From Aptenodytes patagonicus (taxonomy: Eukaryota; Chordata; Aves; Sphenisciformes; Spheniscidae): a DNA stretch of 64,000 bases. Of this stretch, positions 1 to 55,800 are shown piece by piece. Each line of letters begins with the position of its first letter. Within the stretch, counting starts at the first letter, position 1. The stretch spans positions 45,040,151 through 45,104,150 of the forward strand of contig NC_134949.1 in NCBI RefSeq assembly GCF_965638725.1, read 5' to 3'. The notes beneath the pieces are model-generated. The model searched no databases, was not told the DNA's origin, and worked only from the letters and a program-made list of their open reading frames with translations. Made by a program: the position numbers and the translations under genes.

Positions 1-3000
1 ACTCTTGAGCCAACAGCTCCGGGGAGATTTCTTACTATTAGATGGATAGATCTCAGCTGCTGACATATGCAAATACTTATCTTCAAAAAATTGTTGCTGA
101 CTTTAGGAAAGTTAGGGATTTAAACTGGACAGAGAGGCAGATAATCAAAACACATATAATCACATAAAGTTAGGATCCTCTTTATCATTTTCTCTCTGGA
201 CAGTGATAATTTAGTTTAAGAGAGAACTAGTTTCTTATCGGTCCCGCTGAGGAGATGGTAGTTAAAAGTACAAAAAAATCTCATTAGACTGCACAAGCCC
301 TTTCCATGCCAGTACAGTGTCGTTCTCAGCAGTAGGTCCTCTGTGTGCTCTATTAGCTAGTTTAACAAACGGTGGTGGGGTAGAAGTTAAAAAAGTTCCG
401 CCAGTTCTTCCAGCCCAAGTGTCTGGGGCTCCTGGCCTGCGTCTGTGGTGAGGGAAGTGAGCAGCAACAGAGTTCCTGTGAGCTAAATCAGTGACACATC
501 AAGAGATGAGCTGCCTATGAAATACACCGCCGTGGAGTCAAGGAAGCATGGGCACTATTCCAGATATCATGGCTGGGTGCTGGTCTTTTTCCTGGGGTAA
601 TGGCAATCAGCTGAGGAGGAAAAAAAGAGGAACGCTACACGTCACAGCTGGGTAGCCAGCTGGCAGCTCCAGCGTGCTTCAGCAGCACCAAGAGCCTCCC
701 TGAGCAGCGGCTGGTCTTTGGCAAGGGCAGGTCTCTAGCTACCTGACCTCACGCTTTCCAAAGACTAGTCTTTAGAAATATTGTTAAACAGTCTAAAAAA
801 CCTTAGTCCCCCTCCTTCTTTTGCAAAGGGCACTGCCTGTAGCAGGGAAGAGAAATTCGGGATGCACAAAAAACTGAGCCGGCACTCTGGGCAGCCTTGT
901 GGAGTGCATCCAGAGAACAGGTGTCGATCCCCCTCTCCTTTCCTTCGTGGACTGGGTCAAGCATCCTCTGGATTAGCCTGCTGGTACACAGCCAATATAC
1001 ATGGTCTGTTAGGGCTTAAGGGTGCTTAGCTGCTATGTAAAATAGCCTGAGTACTTAGCCCATAAAATCAATGGGAGTTGTGTTTGCAGATTTGAGGGCA
1101 GAAGTTAGCCGCTGTTTCTGATTTTCAAGAAATGCCTCTGTAAGACATTGCTTCTGCCAAAAGGAAAGTTACCTTGGTTGTGAAATAATAGTCAAATTAT
1201 TTTTCTTCAGAAATAATTGGGTTCTCAGAAATCTTTGTTTCTCTCAAGCCTAAAGAAAATACTATAGTTATTATACACATATTCAGGAAGTTACTGCATT
1301 TAAGCTGAAAACTGTTAGAATCAGTTCCCAGAATATAAAGCAATGAAGCTTCAACAACCGCAAAAATTACATAACAGAAACCCTACGTATTCTTTACAAT
1401 TGCTGAGGATTTGTCTGTTGTGCTAAAGCAGAAATACCTCCTAGTTCTGAATATCCAGTGACTAAGGTGGGGATCTTAGCTATTTATTTCAGTTGTTCAT
1501 TGAAGATAAATTTAAGGCTACAGGAATTCTTTTTAAGATTCTTTAACTCATTTGCAAGTTTCAAACAAAAAGCAATGGCTGCGTTCTGTACTGAAGGTGG
1601 CTATAGCGTTACTCCGTGGAAAATGTTGGAAGTTGTTCAGTACAGTCCAGTTCTCACATCACACAGATAAACTATTCAGCCTTCTGTCTTGCAGATTATC
1701 CTCGCAGGAATTGTCCTACTGTCTCATAAAGTAGTTTGATGGCACTGTTATTACTTAGTTGATGGATTACCCAAGAGCCAAATCTACTCTGCAAGATGAA
1801 ATATTTTCAACATAACCTAGATTTATATAGTTACCAGTACAGAAGATCACAGTGTTGTGTCACAGTAAGGGAAAGGGCAAGAAATGTTTTCCATAGCGAG
1901 GGAAACTTTGTTCCCTCATACCTGCACTTACCCTGAGTTTCACTTTTACATTTATAAGGAGAATAAGATTGGCCAAACTTGTGCTTTCTAAGAGGAAAAT
2001 CACTTTGGAGGGTCAGTGTTAGGTGGCAAATGAATGGCAGTGAGATCACTGACCTCCTTTTGGATCTCGTACAGTTACACAATGCAGTGCTGTTTGGTAA
2101 ACTGCCAGATCTCCTAATGCCAGTCTATACTGAGATAGAAAGGAAAATCCCAGACGTTCGAATGTCCCATGAAAGCTAGGACATAGACGCATGGGGCAGA
2201 GGGTTATGCTTCTCTTTTCAGCACCTTCTTTCCCAATCCCTGCTGATACCCAGGTGCTTGGTATACTTAAAGAAATGTTTCTGTGTGGTGAAAAGCCATA
2301 ATATTGCATCTGTTGTTGTCTGCCCTTTCTTCTGGCAGGTTTTGCCTGAGGGAGGTTGTTTTCCTTTGTTCCTTTCATTCTCTCAGAACTAAATATTGGA
2401 AAGTAAATATGGCCTAATATAAGATATAAATGTTTAAATAATGGTAAAAGTAACCTAGGTGATTATAAAATGAAATAACTGAACCTCACACTTAATTTTT
2501 GTTGGGAAGAAGAGAAAAGGGCTGGTCTTAACCCAACTGGCAAGCATGACTTTCTGTTAGAAGACTGGAGTATTCAGTCTTATATTTGAGGATTATGCTA
2601 AATGATGGGCTATCCAGACTTATCTTCAAGCTAACACACTTAACTGCTGCCTTAGCATCAGGACACAGATGGATGGGAAAGATGACCCTGACCTCCATAA
2701 GACCCACATTCCTGTGCAAGGATAGAAGCATGATAATCAGGAAATGATGGTTATTAGTTACAGAAAATGCATTATTGTGAAAACCAGGAGAAAAGTGCTT
2801 ATGAGAGGAAGTGATTGGATTATGGGGGAATGAGAGAATAAGACTAGGTCATTTCGACTGAGTAAATTGCTGTGATTTATAAGAGAAAGGGTATAGTGAT
2901 ATCACGGCCTCGTATTGACTAGATTCATTTCACAAACAAACCTAAATCAGAACGTGGCAGTTACCCACTGAAGCAAACACAGGTTTTAAAAAGATGGTTT

Positions 3001-5227
3001 TTGTAAGACATGAGACGTTAGACACATTTCATTTGCTAGTTTTCTTTCTAATTATACAGGTTATTTCAGAAAATATTCCTAAATTTCAGTATCATTCAGT
3101 TAATGTCTGATATTGTACTTTTCAGGATGAAAATAAACCAGGTATTAAAGCTTAGATTTATTTTAGATAAGTATCTTAAATACAGCATACTCAATTAGAA
3201 TTTTCTTGCAAAGACCTAAAAATGTATCAAAGATAAACTGCGTATGGAAATTAACCATATAAATAACTTCAGGTTGGATAATTTGTAGATTAAATTATGC
3301 TTTAAAATTATTTCACACCATCATTGTCTAATGTGTAAACCTAAATTGGCCTCTAAAAAAAATACTGAGAGACTAAACGCTCCATTAATGCTATAAAAAA
3401 GTAATGGAAAATTGTCTTTGGAAACTTGGTTGGTTTGGAAACTAAGGCTGGAGAAGCTATATATATAATTTTATGCTGTTTTTCAGAAATTTCAGCTGGT
3501 GATAAAGGAATATCACTGCCATAGTTAATGGAAGCATTGTTCACACTAAAAGACACTGTTTGAGCAACAAGTCTGACACACGTTACCTGCAAAATAAGCT
3601 TAATTTGCGCTAATTCTAGTTCTTAGGGACTATGTTTGCCCTTGTATTTTGTTGTATCTGTTCTAGCACCCCACTCGACAGCCAGCCTTCTCTGAGCCGT
3701 CTCCTCTTTCACCACCCCTCATGTGCTTTCATAGTTCATTCAGTTACACTCTTCATTCAGTTGTGCCATGCTATTCAGTATTTTTGGGGACTGCTTCCAA
3801 TGGTTGAATTTGATCCTGCCTACAAAGTCTAGTATATTCCTGCTAATCCCAGCACAGCAATCTACCTCTTATATCCAACACCCTAAACTCTTCGTAGCAC
3901 CTTATCAACTCCCAAATCTTCCTGTTTTATTCTGCAGCCATGGTGCAAAATTTTCACCTTCACGGTGCAAAATTTTATGATTTCTCCTCATTAATCTTTC
4001 ACACATAATTTCAACAGCTACATACCTCCTTCCATGCTATTTTTCCTTTTCCTAACCTGTTTTCTACCTGACAAACTAAGTAGCCTTGTATACACTCCAA
4101 TTTTCCTCATTAAGCCCTCTTACCTTATGATTAATGGTGAAAAAATACATATTCCTGCATTAATCATGTTTGAGAAAAGAGACTACATCTTCTGATTAGG
4201 ATAGATATGATCACTTTTATCGTTTTTTATAACAGACTGTTCACTGAGACGTGTTATCATAGTTGTATTTTTTTGTGGTAGATTAAAAAAAAAGGCACCA
4301 TGAAGCAAAGTTCTGGAAATATGTACAAATGTGTTGTTGCTTCTATCACAGGCTGTTCGCTGATACGTATCACAGTTGTCTTTTTTTGCAAAAAAAGTAG
4401 ACCCAAAAAAAGGCACCATGGAGCCAAGTTCTGGCATTATTTACAAATCTGGTGTCACTTCTATTCCAAATTTTATTTTGCTGAAATTTACCATGGCCAT
4501 TATGAAAAAGTAATACCACTTACTGAGAACTGCTGTGTTGTTATTATGATTTCATTAATTTCTTATTCATGAATAAGAAATAACTAGGTTAATTCATATA
4601 TCACCTTGACAAAAGGAAATTTTAGGAAAATCCCATTTCTTAATGTGAACATTCTTGCCCGCTTACAATTCCTATCCCTTTTTCATATGTGTTTTTCAGA
4701 GTTTCTCAACTTGTTAAGAATAAGTTAAAATGAAACCTAGGAAATATTTTTTTTAGGTATAAAATTATTTGTACTAGTACTTTCCAACATTGCTGGAAAT
4801 TTTTTCTAGCATGCAGAAGACCTTGTGTTTTCACAATTTCTTGTTCTTTGATTTGTGTGACATAAATGAATATATTATCCTTGTCTATTTGTCTAAATAG
4901 TTGTATATATTTTGCTTGTGTCATGTAAAATACATATAAATAACTTGTCATTAAAAACCCTATAATTTCAATTTAAGATGAAGTTATAGGCAGTTCATAC
5001 TCTAGAAAAGTTGTAATTGCAATGAAAGATGTGTTTCTAAATCACACTGCATGCTTTATATATGAGAAAGAAAAAATGTTATAGTTATTTAAGCAGTGTA
5101 TAATGGTAAATGTGTGAAAAAGTTTTATTTTCAAATTGAAAAATAATCTCTACTGGCTACTACAATTACTCGGTTATTTGTTGTGAACTTCTTTGGCCAG
5201 GTTTCACGTACATATTTTTTTCTACAG

Positions 5228-46829
<41,602 letters not shown>

Positions 46830-49800
46830 ATACTGAGACTAAATATTAAAGCTAATGCGATTTTGAAAGTCAAAGTCATATTTTTCTAAGCACAGGGGCC
46901 AAAGTGAATTCCCCTATTTCGATGATTAAAACAAACACAGATGATTGAAACAGCTTTTCTTCTATCAATGTGCCTTCATAAATATGTTAAAGTATTTTAT
47001 TCAGATCACTGAGCAATAATGATTTGGAGTACTTTTGCACAGACTGCACTTCTGGTGTTATAGGAATACTGCATTCAGTATGTATTTAAATAGAAAGTGT
47101 GTTTGAACATATTCCTTTTTTCCAGTTATCTTTGTAAAAGAAGAAAAATGAGCCAAATAGGATGTAAAAATTTCATATTCCCATTGAACTTATTTTGGTG
47201 TGAATTTGCTGTGTTCTTTGTGTTTTGGTTTTAAGTAAAAGCTACAGTTCTTTGAATCATTCTTGCTAGATTGGTTTCAGTGTTGTCAGCTCTTGCAGAT
47301 TAATTCCAATACCATCGCAGTGATCTTTACCTAAATGTATGTTCTTGGGTTTTGAATCTTTTTTTACGAGTGGTAGCATATCAGCTCACGATCCTGAACA
47401 GCTGAAGAGTCACCTTCTGACATGGGGAGGATTATTCAGCTTTTACACAGCACACAGTAGCTCTTCAGGGACACTTGGGGCTATTTAAGCTATCATAATC
47501 AGTGGGTTGTTTTTTTAAATATACAATGGTGATTGCATATGTTCAGTGCTGAAGAAAGTATTTTACATTCCTGCTACTTTTTAAAGCAGGTAAAACAAAG
47601 TAAAACTATAAATTTATTATATATTGTAATGCATGTCAGATTGACTTGAGTAATAGAATGTTTATAATTCATTCACATTTCTCGAATATAACACTGTTCA
47701 GTATTTTGAAAGGTTACACAAAATTTAATAACTATATTTTATAACAGAGTTGTCAAGTAAAAAAGTTGTTGCTCCTTTCTCAGGTTTGGCGAATCATTGT
47801 AGACACTGAAAAGTATGGGAACTAGTATTTGGAGATGTAATAAAAGAAAACGTCTTCCACTCCCACTGCTTATCATTATCAGAAATAAATCTGAAACAGG
47901 AATGAGAGAAGCAGGAAGCTGTTACCTGAGAAGCAAAGCAAAAACTGGTGGAGTAGGAAGACTATAGAGAGAGAATTAAACTGCGTGCCCAGGTTTTACA
48001 TGGAAGTGACAGCATTCAATTGATATTATTGCGGGGGGGGGGGTTGCTAAGTTTTTCTCTGTGTAAAGAAATGTATCATTCTGAATAGTATTAAAGCTGT
48101 GACCTTAATCTGAGATGCAAAACGTAATATGCAAAGATGCAAAGAGACTTTGGAGTTGCCGTCTTATACTCTGTTCAGACGGAAGAAATCCATAGCCTTG
48201 TTGAGGCATCAAGCTCAGGAAAGTCAGACAAACCTCTTTAGAACCTTGACAGACATATGTGTGTGGGTGTGTTTGTGCGCGCGCCCTCTGAACAGAATAG
48301 TAAATGAACAAAGCTTTTCCATCTCTTAACTGCAGCTACCAGACAGAGGATGCTATACAGTATGTAACCTGGTATTTTTTCATAAGTAAATGACGGTAGG
48401 TATTTGATGTCTTTCTAGAAGCTGGCAAGGATGGTGCAGTGAGGACCCTTTGTAATTTAGCAGAAAGTGCCAAATATCTAAAATGAAAATCAAAAGACAG
48501 CATTTAAGGAGATGGAAATGGTCTACAGAGATATTTTGGGCACTCTGTCTTTCAGGAAGACTGACGGTATTGTAAACATCACCTGTCAGGCTAAAAGGAA
48601 AACAATGCCTTTTAAAGCTGGATAGAGGGAGAGAGAGGTGATGTCCACAGCTGTTCAAGTCTCTGGCAAAGCATTCGGTACAGCTCTAGTTTCATTTGGT
48701 TCCTATGAAACATGTGTTCTTCATTTATTATACATGTACTTTAAAGTATTCTGACAAATTGCTTATAGGGACTTACAGATGTTTTTCATGATCTGTATTT
48801 GTACTTGGTAGCAGTACATGCAGCACTGTGATAAATTGACATTATAGAGTCATAATCTTGTATAATCTTATATCCACAATGGTGGAATATCTGTATGTGT
48901 GTCATTCCTCTTTCGATTGGAGGAAAAAGCTAAGAAGCCTTATGCAACTTACAGATGAACTCCAGAAGTTCCAAATGTGCTTAAGTGTTTTCTTTTATAA
49001 AATACTTCACGATGAAGATTCCTACATCCTCCTTTAGGGGACCTGCCTGTGGTCAAACACGATATTCAGTAGCATGCTTGTTTGACAACTTAGTAAGATA
49101 CTAGAAAATGTGACTCTCTTTCCTGTAGAGGCAAAGTGAAAAACTGAAAAGTAATTAAAGTGGTTTGTTGTACAATTTGATGTAAGCAATCTCATACGTG
49201 CTACCTGGACACATTTTGTATTGTCTTTAGGGTAAAAGCCAATATTCAGCGTAAACTGGCCACAACTTGTAAGATACATGGTCAGGGAAAGAAATATCTC
49301 CAAGCAATTCTCTCCAAGAACTGGTTTTCAGTATAAATACAGCAGTAGTTCACTGACCTTCTCGTGTGCCTGCCAATGATTTACAGGGATAGGGGAGCAT
49401 CTGTATATCAGGAGATCCCCCAGACCTCTGTTCAGTCGTGAAGAAAGAATTTCCACATAGTCTCTTGTCTTCTAGCCCTCCTTCCTTTATGCAGTGGCAC
49501 CTATGCTGGTGCTACTGACAGAACTGGAGATCTGGAGACAAGCAGAATTTGTCCAATTGCTATTTTAAGAATATATATAACACAGCACACCATTTTCATT
49601 TTTAATTTTGCCACTCAATTTTCTACAGATTCTTGCTGCTACTAATATAGCAAGAGTATACTCTATCAAAATTAGAAACTGAATGAATAAAAACTGGAGA
49701 AGAATACACAAATTCTATAGGATGATTACAATTGTATTGAAATTAGGTCATACTGTATTAAATTATTCGGGCAATTTCTATAGAGACTGATATATCTCCA

Positions 49801-52800
49801 TACATAGAAGAAACAGTCTTTATATATATATTTATAGCCAGTTCTGCTGGATATCATTAGAAGAGGCTACTGTCAGTGCTCTCAAAAACTATTTACAAAA
49901 GTAATAGAAAGACAGCAGAGCATCACATTCATGTTGAATTTAAAGCACTTTTTTATACTGTTAAAGGAGCTGATAAAAATAATTGTGCATTCAAACTTGT
50001 TCTTTTACTGTATACATGGAGCTATTCAGTAATTTAATTTCATATCATTATGTGAAAGATTAATAACGTCTGTTAATCTGTGTAATACCATCTGTGTACT
50101 GCTGCAATACAAAGGATGCTCATATGCAGTTGCTAAGACAAAGCAGCAAAGAGCAATGAATCGCTCATATTTCATACTAAGGTAACGTGACAATGTGCTT
50201 TCCTGGTTGCATACAGAAATTCCAAAGCCTCCTAGATGTGGACATGAGTTTGCAGAGATTCGGGACACAATGTCCTGTGAGGTCTGTGGGCGGAAGAGAT
50301 CTTTTTCTGAAAATATTTTGACAGCAAGTTAAAATAAAACTTGAAAAGTAGCGGTTTCAGAGTATGTATTACATGTATATTAAGCATTACCCAAGATCAT
50401 TGTCTATCCATGGAAATAAACGATAAAAATAGACAGATCCAAATTAATTTTTGTTTTAAGAACTATGAAAAGTATCCCATTAGCTCTCTGTTTTAGGGGA
50501 TATACATATGGTAATAATGAATTCAGGGTTGTTTTATAATTAAGCTACGTGCCCATCCAGTGCTGCAAAACTTGCAATGCATTGAGTGCAGTAGACTGTA
50601 ACTGGAAACCGTTGACACATAGTGTTGGACATACCCTTGTCATCTGTGATTTTAAGGAACTGAGTCATAGAAAATGTACTGAAAGGTGATCCACTGTTTC
50701 ACCATTTTTCCATGACTGTTGTGTCACCACCCTATGTATGGTGCTGAAAACAGTCCTCCCGATACTGTTCTTCATGTTTTGTTCTGTTTTCTAATGCTGT
50801 ATTGCATGTCGATATGTGACTGTATTAGAAGGAATTGTAAACGGTAATATGGACCATCTGAATTCAAATACTGCGGGCATGATCTACAGGCATACATCAT
50901 TCTCAGGTAAGGTGTGTAGTGGTCTTACTTCAAACCTTCTGTCTGTCCCTTTCCCTGCGAGTTGATTTCCAGATGACATCACGGAATATCAGCTGCATTT
51001 TTGCACTGGCTCTTGCCCAGAACACAGTTTCTGCCCTGTCCTCTATGTGGCTATGGTTACGAGGTATGAGACAAGTGCAAACCTACTTTTGTGCTGATCT
51101 CAGAGCTGAACTGTGGTATCAGTTGCATGTCTGTGCAGCATAGGCACCGTATGCAATTGTAAGGATAAACTGGCTTCCTATCCAGAAGTTCCCCCTACTG
51201 CTGTAGTAAATTCTGATATAAATTTTAGCACTGGTCATTGTTCAGTGTCAGCTGAAGACAGCAAGATGGATCCAACGTTTGATATTTTGCATGGCGATTC
51301 TCTTTTCCCAATAACTTTTCCTAAACGATGCTGAACTAATTACTTATTTTAATTATTTCTTCTCACAGCTCCCTTATCATGTAGGCCCTTTCTCAGATTC
51401 CACTATGTAAGGGAAACTGAAAATCAATGGCTTTTCAGCACTGAATACCAATGTCTATGAGACATTTCACAGATCCTACTTCATCAGGCAAAGTTTGGGA
51501 TGAAGTTGTGCCTCTGTATTTCAGTTGAAAGGCAACATTTAGAAGGTTTCTGTTATATTTGGATCATCTTACTCTGCTTGTTGATTGGTGTTACCAAGGC
51601 GATCTTTTTGTAGGATGACAGCTGCACCCAGCCATCCACTGGGTGGATCATGAATAAACCATTCCAGTACTCTTTACAGTCAATAAGGAGCTGAAGGAAG
51701 TTTTACAATGATGTTCCTAAAATATTTTGCAGGAGATGGAGATCTGGATGATATAAAAAGAATACTTGGATACTGGAAACCTAATATGCCACTAAAGCTC
51801 TGCCATTCACAGTTGCATTCCATGAAGCCTGCTGAGCAGGAAGTGTGTCCTCGAACACACAGAGCATATTTGGGACAACATAACACAACCTTTGAGCTGA
51901 GTACTGCAAGATACAGGGCACTCTTGCCATCCATGCAGGAACACACTTAAATAAGCTTTACCATAAAATGTCCCCAGCTCACCTGAAAAACCAAACCACA
52001 GGAAACACCTATTATGACAGCGAGTAACAACTTTTGTGATTCAAGTTAGTGCTAGGAACCAAAGGACTCTATTTAGTCAATTCTTTAACTAATCTTAAAT
52101 ATATAAAGAAATATTTTGGCACCACAAGTGTAGAACATGGGCAGACAGAGCATAGACAGGGAAGAGGATTTTCTTCCACTAACGGAGGCATAAGCACAAA
52201 AGTAATTAAACCTGTACGTGTCTCTCTCTCCCTCCGTCTGCTGTCTGCGTGTGCTCACCAGTTGGGGATAACTGCAGATAAATAGCATTTATCCACTTTT
52301 AATTTGATTAATATATTGATAATCCCTTTCTCAGAATCCAGCATGAAACAGTTCTGTGCCTTTTTATTTACCAATCTTCTGTTGGCATTCATGATAGGTC
52401 CATTTAATGACTTTTCTTATGGAATTCTACTAATTCTGTGTTAGTGTTACAGAGACAATACAAATTGTGTGAATCTGGGCTTGCCTATTGTGCAAAGAAT
52501 TCTTAAATGAGCTGCAATGACATAATACTGCACTCCAGGCATGGGCAAGGAATTGACCTGAGGAGACTGGCTGCCTAGCCTGTAATCTTACTCCCTTTTG
52601 AGAACACGACAGTTACCTGACAAGGCACTGTCCCAAGGCAGGGAGTCCAGAAAATGTTCCCAAAGCTGACTGACATTTATATGTAGGATTTTAATCTGAA
52701 CTTTTCTCTGCTAAGGATAGATAAGAAAATTCAGAGCTAGCATTGTCACTGAAAACTTTACTTATCATCATGCAACTAGCTAAAATTCTATACCTAGTGC

Positions 52801-55800
52801 AATAAGGCAAACAGATACCCCTTTCCAATCTGGACATTATACCTTGAACACTAAAGATCACTGATTATCTGTGATTTGTCTTATGTTCTTCTTTGGCGTA
52901 ATACCTTGATGATGATACCTAGTTCAGCACTCTAAATCTTCCTCTATGTTAGAGTTGAATTAATCTTGCCTAGTTTTAGTTATATAATAGTTACATATAC
53001 AGTTTAAGCCAACCATCTTCTATTATTTTCAATGGGGAGACATGGACATACAGAGAGGACAGTTCATGCCAGATCTAGAGCAGATGTCTAAGAGAGGCAC
53101 ACCTATACAGAAGTGAATTTACTTTGTGTCTCTCTGCTTTGGCTATAGGAGTTTAGACAACTCAACTACCTGCCAAATATCGTATTCTGTAAATTTCAGC
53201 AGAGAAGAGCCTCTAAACAAAATATACCCTTTGTACCAAATGTACAATTTAGTTTTACTTCAGTAGGAAATGGAGCATCTATGCAAATAAGTCACGTAAT
53301 TCCTGGTTCAAATCCCTATGCAGAGAAGAGTAAGTCACAGGAACTCATCTTTGCTGCTTAGGACACTGAGAAGCAAAACCTCTCATTTAATTGGTATTAA
53401 TAGTGCCTTAAGCTTACAAAGACATACTGTCTTCTTCATGGTTCGCATTCAAAGTTTTGACATGTTTCTTTTATTTATATCTCTTTTTTCTCTTTCCAAA
53501 TGGGAATTTTGAAATACTGACTTTGGAATAGTTACAGGTTTTCTTAGGGAAATCCTGAGCTGACCTGATAAAACAGCCAAAAGGAGGATGCTTTGATAAA
53601 AAATGTTCTATAGTAACGGCCATATTATTTCAATTCCTCAAAAATACACCTACTTCCTGTGGGGTGGCCATTACGTTAAGAACATATCTACTAAATATAC
53701 CATACACTAAGAATGTGACTGAATGCTTAAGAAGGCAGATACATTTATCACTTCTTGATTTTCCCATTCTTTTTGCCCTTCCAATTCTTCTTATCCTTGA
53801 CTAGCACTCCTAAGCAGGTTTTGGGGATGTATCAGGTTGCTGGTTAATGGAGATTAATTGTGTCAGCGATACTAACTCTGTACAAAATTTAATGAGACAA
53901 ACATTCCTCTCCTGCATACTGGTGTGCTCTCTCTGAAACCAGAAGGGATCCCTGACATCACTACCAGAGCCAACTGGCAGTCAGAGAAAGATGGTCCTGT
54001 GCTAGTGTGGGAGAAAAGCTGTGCTTAGTTCCAAGTTTTCACAAACTTTGCATGCCTGAAACAAATCACTTCATTTCTGTGTATCTCAACCCCCTATGTC
54101 AAAAAAAAAAAAAAAAAAAAAATTGTATTACACCTTTTTTCCTAGCATTTATGTGTCGTATCTATTTATATTTGGAAGCTCTGTGGGGAAAGCAGTTTCT
54201 CCCAAAATGTCTTTACACACTCCTATCACAACTAAGAATACTTTCAAAGTAATAAATTCTTTCTCCTATCAACGTCATCCCAAAACAAACAAATGGCCAG
54301 TAGATTGTCAAGAGCCACTATGGACAGCATTGCTGCCACACAATGCTCGTGCTTTGCTTTGCCTTCATCATCCCTTCGGTTCTCTCATCTTGACAAGAAA
54401 GAACAAGCGGTAGGCAGTGGCTCTCAATACGGAGGGCATTAGCTAAGAGAACATTTGCAGAGAGCTAACTTCATCTTTCTGGAAAGGTTCCAGATGAGCA
54501 CCCCAGGAGCACAGCAGGAATTTGTCACAAAAGGCATCTTCCTTCTTATTCAGTCTATGGGCAAAAATCTCTTGGCTCTGTGTCTGGAATAATAGAAGAA
54601 TGACAAGAATTAACTTAAGATGCCAACATTTTTCCTAACTTGTGATTGCTCTTATGATATACCACATCCACACATCCTTTATCACACATGCATGCACAAG
54701 CAGATATTCAAGCTCTTGAAAGTAAAGGCACATCTGAATTGGTCAGGTCAGGTGTGACTAGCTTGCTTCAGGTTAGCAAAGGGAAGCACGACTTGGATTA
54801 ATAATTATGACCATTAAGTCTTGATCTACAGAAGTAATTTATTCTGATTTAAAAAGAAGAACATGCAAGGGGTCAGACTGAAGCTTTCCTTTTTTGAATG
54901 TGCACTGGAACAAGTGGCAAGTTGCTTTAATGGAGCTGTGAAATACTTTGGGCTCTCATATTATCTGGTTCTCCAAAACCAGGAAAAATGTTCAGCAGGG
55001 TCTTGTAAGGAGACTTCGTGAAATACAAAATTGCTACGACAGCTGAAAGAAGGAGAATGCTTCCATTGAGAGAAAACTAATGAACAAGTGTCAAAATGGA
55101 CAGTTGGTGTCAATTCCAGAAGGATTTAAAACTTAGACATGAGCTTGAAGAAACCATGTTAATAGAGCCAATATCTGTATGAAAAGAACCTTGTACTTAA
55201 CAAAAATCCATTGTGAACAACATTTGAAACAGCATGTATGAAAATGCTTAGGAGAAAAGAATAGTGTATTAATAAAATATGGAAATACTATATTCTACTG
55301 ATATGCAACATCATATGATGTGTTTTCTTTTTTCCAGAGAAAGACATTCCAAACATAAGTCAGAGTTCAGGATTTTGATGAACTTTGGTAAAAAGTTCAT
55401 CTTTCCAAAGAAGCAAATCTCTGAGCAAGCCCTTATGGTTTTGTTTCTAAGAGATTACAAATGAAATGAAACAAGACTTCTATTACTATTTTAAAATAAA
55501 TCTTTATGATCTATATAGAATATTTTCAATCACATTTAGGAAATTAGAGTATATACTGTAGAAGAACTATGTATAGTTCTTCTTAGAGAAGGACTGCAAA
55601 AATAATTTTAAGCTTTATATTTCAGCAGAGGCTAGCCTTGTGTTGCACACAGCTTACACACAATTCAAATAAAATTTCCATGCCAAAGAAATATCTCATG
55701 ACTGGCAATGAGGGTCTGCTGGCATTGCTGGGTAATCAAAACCCCTGACTCTGGGCAGAAGTGAGCCCGCGGATGCTGTTGAGGCCAACATCATCAAAAC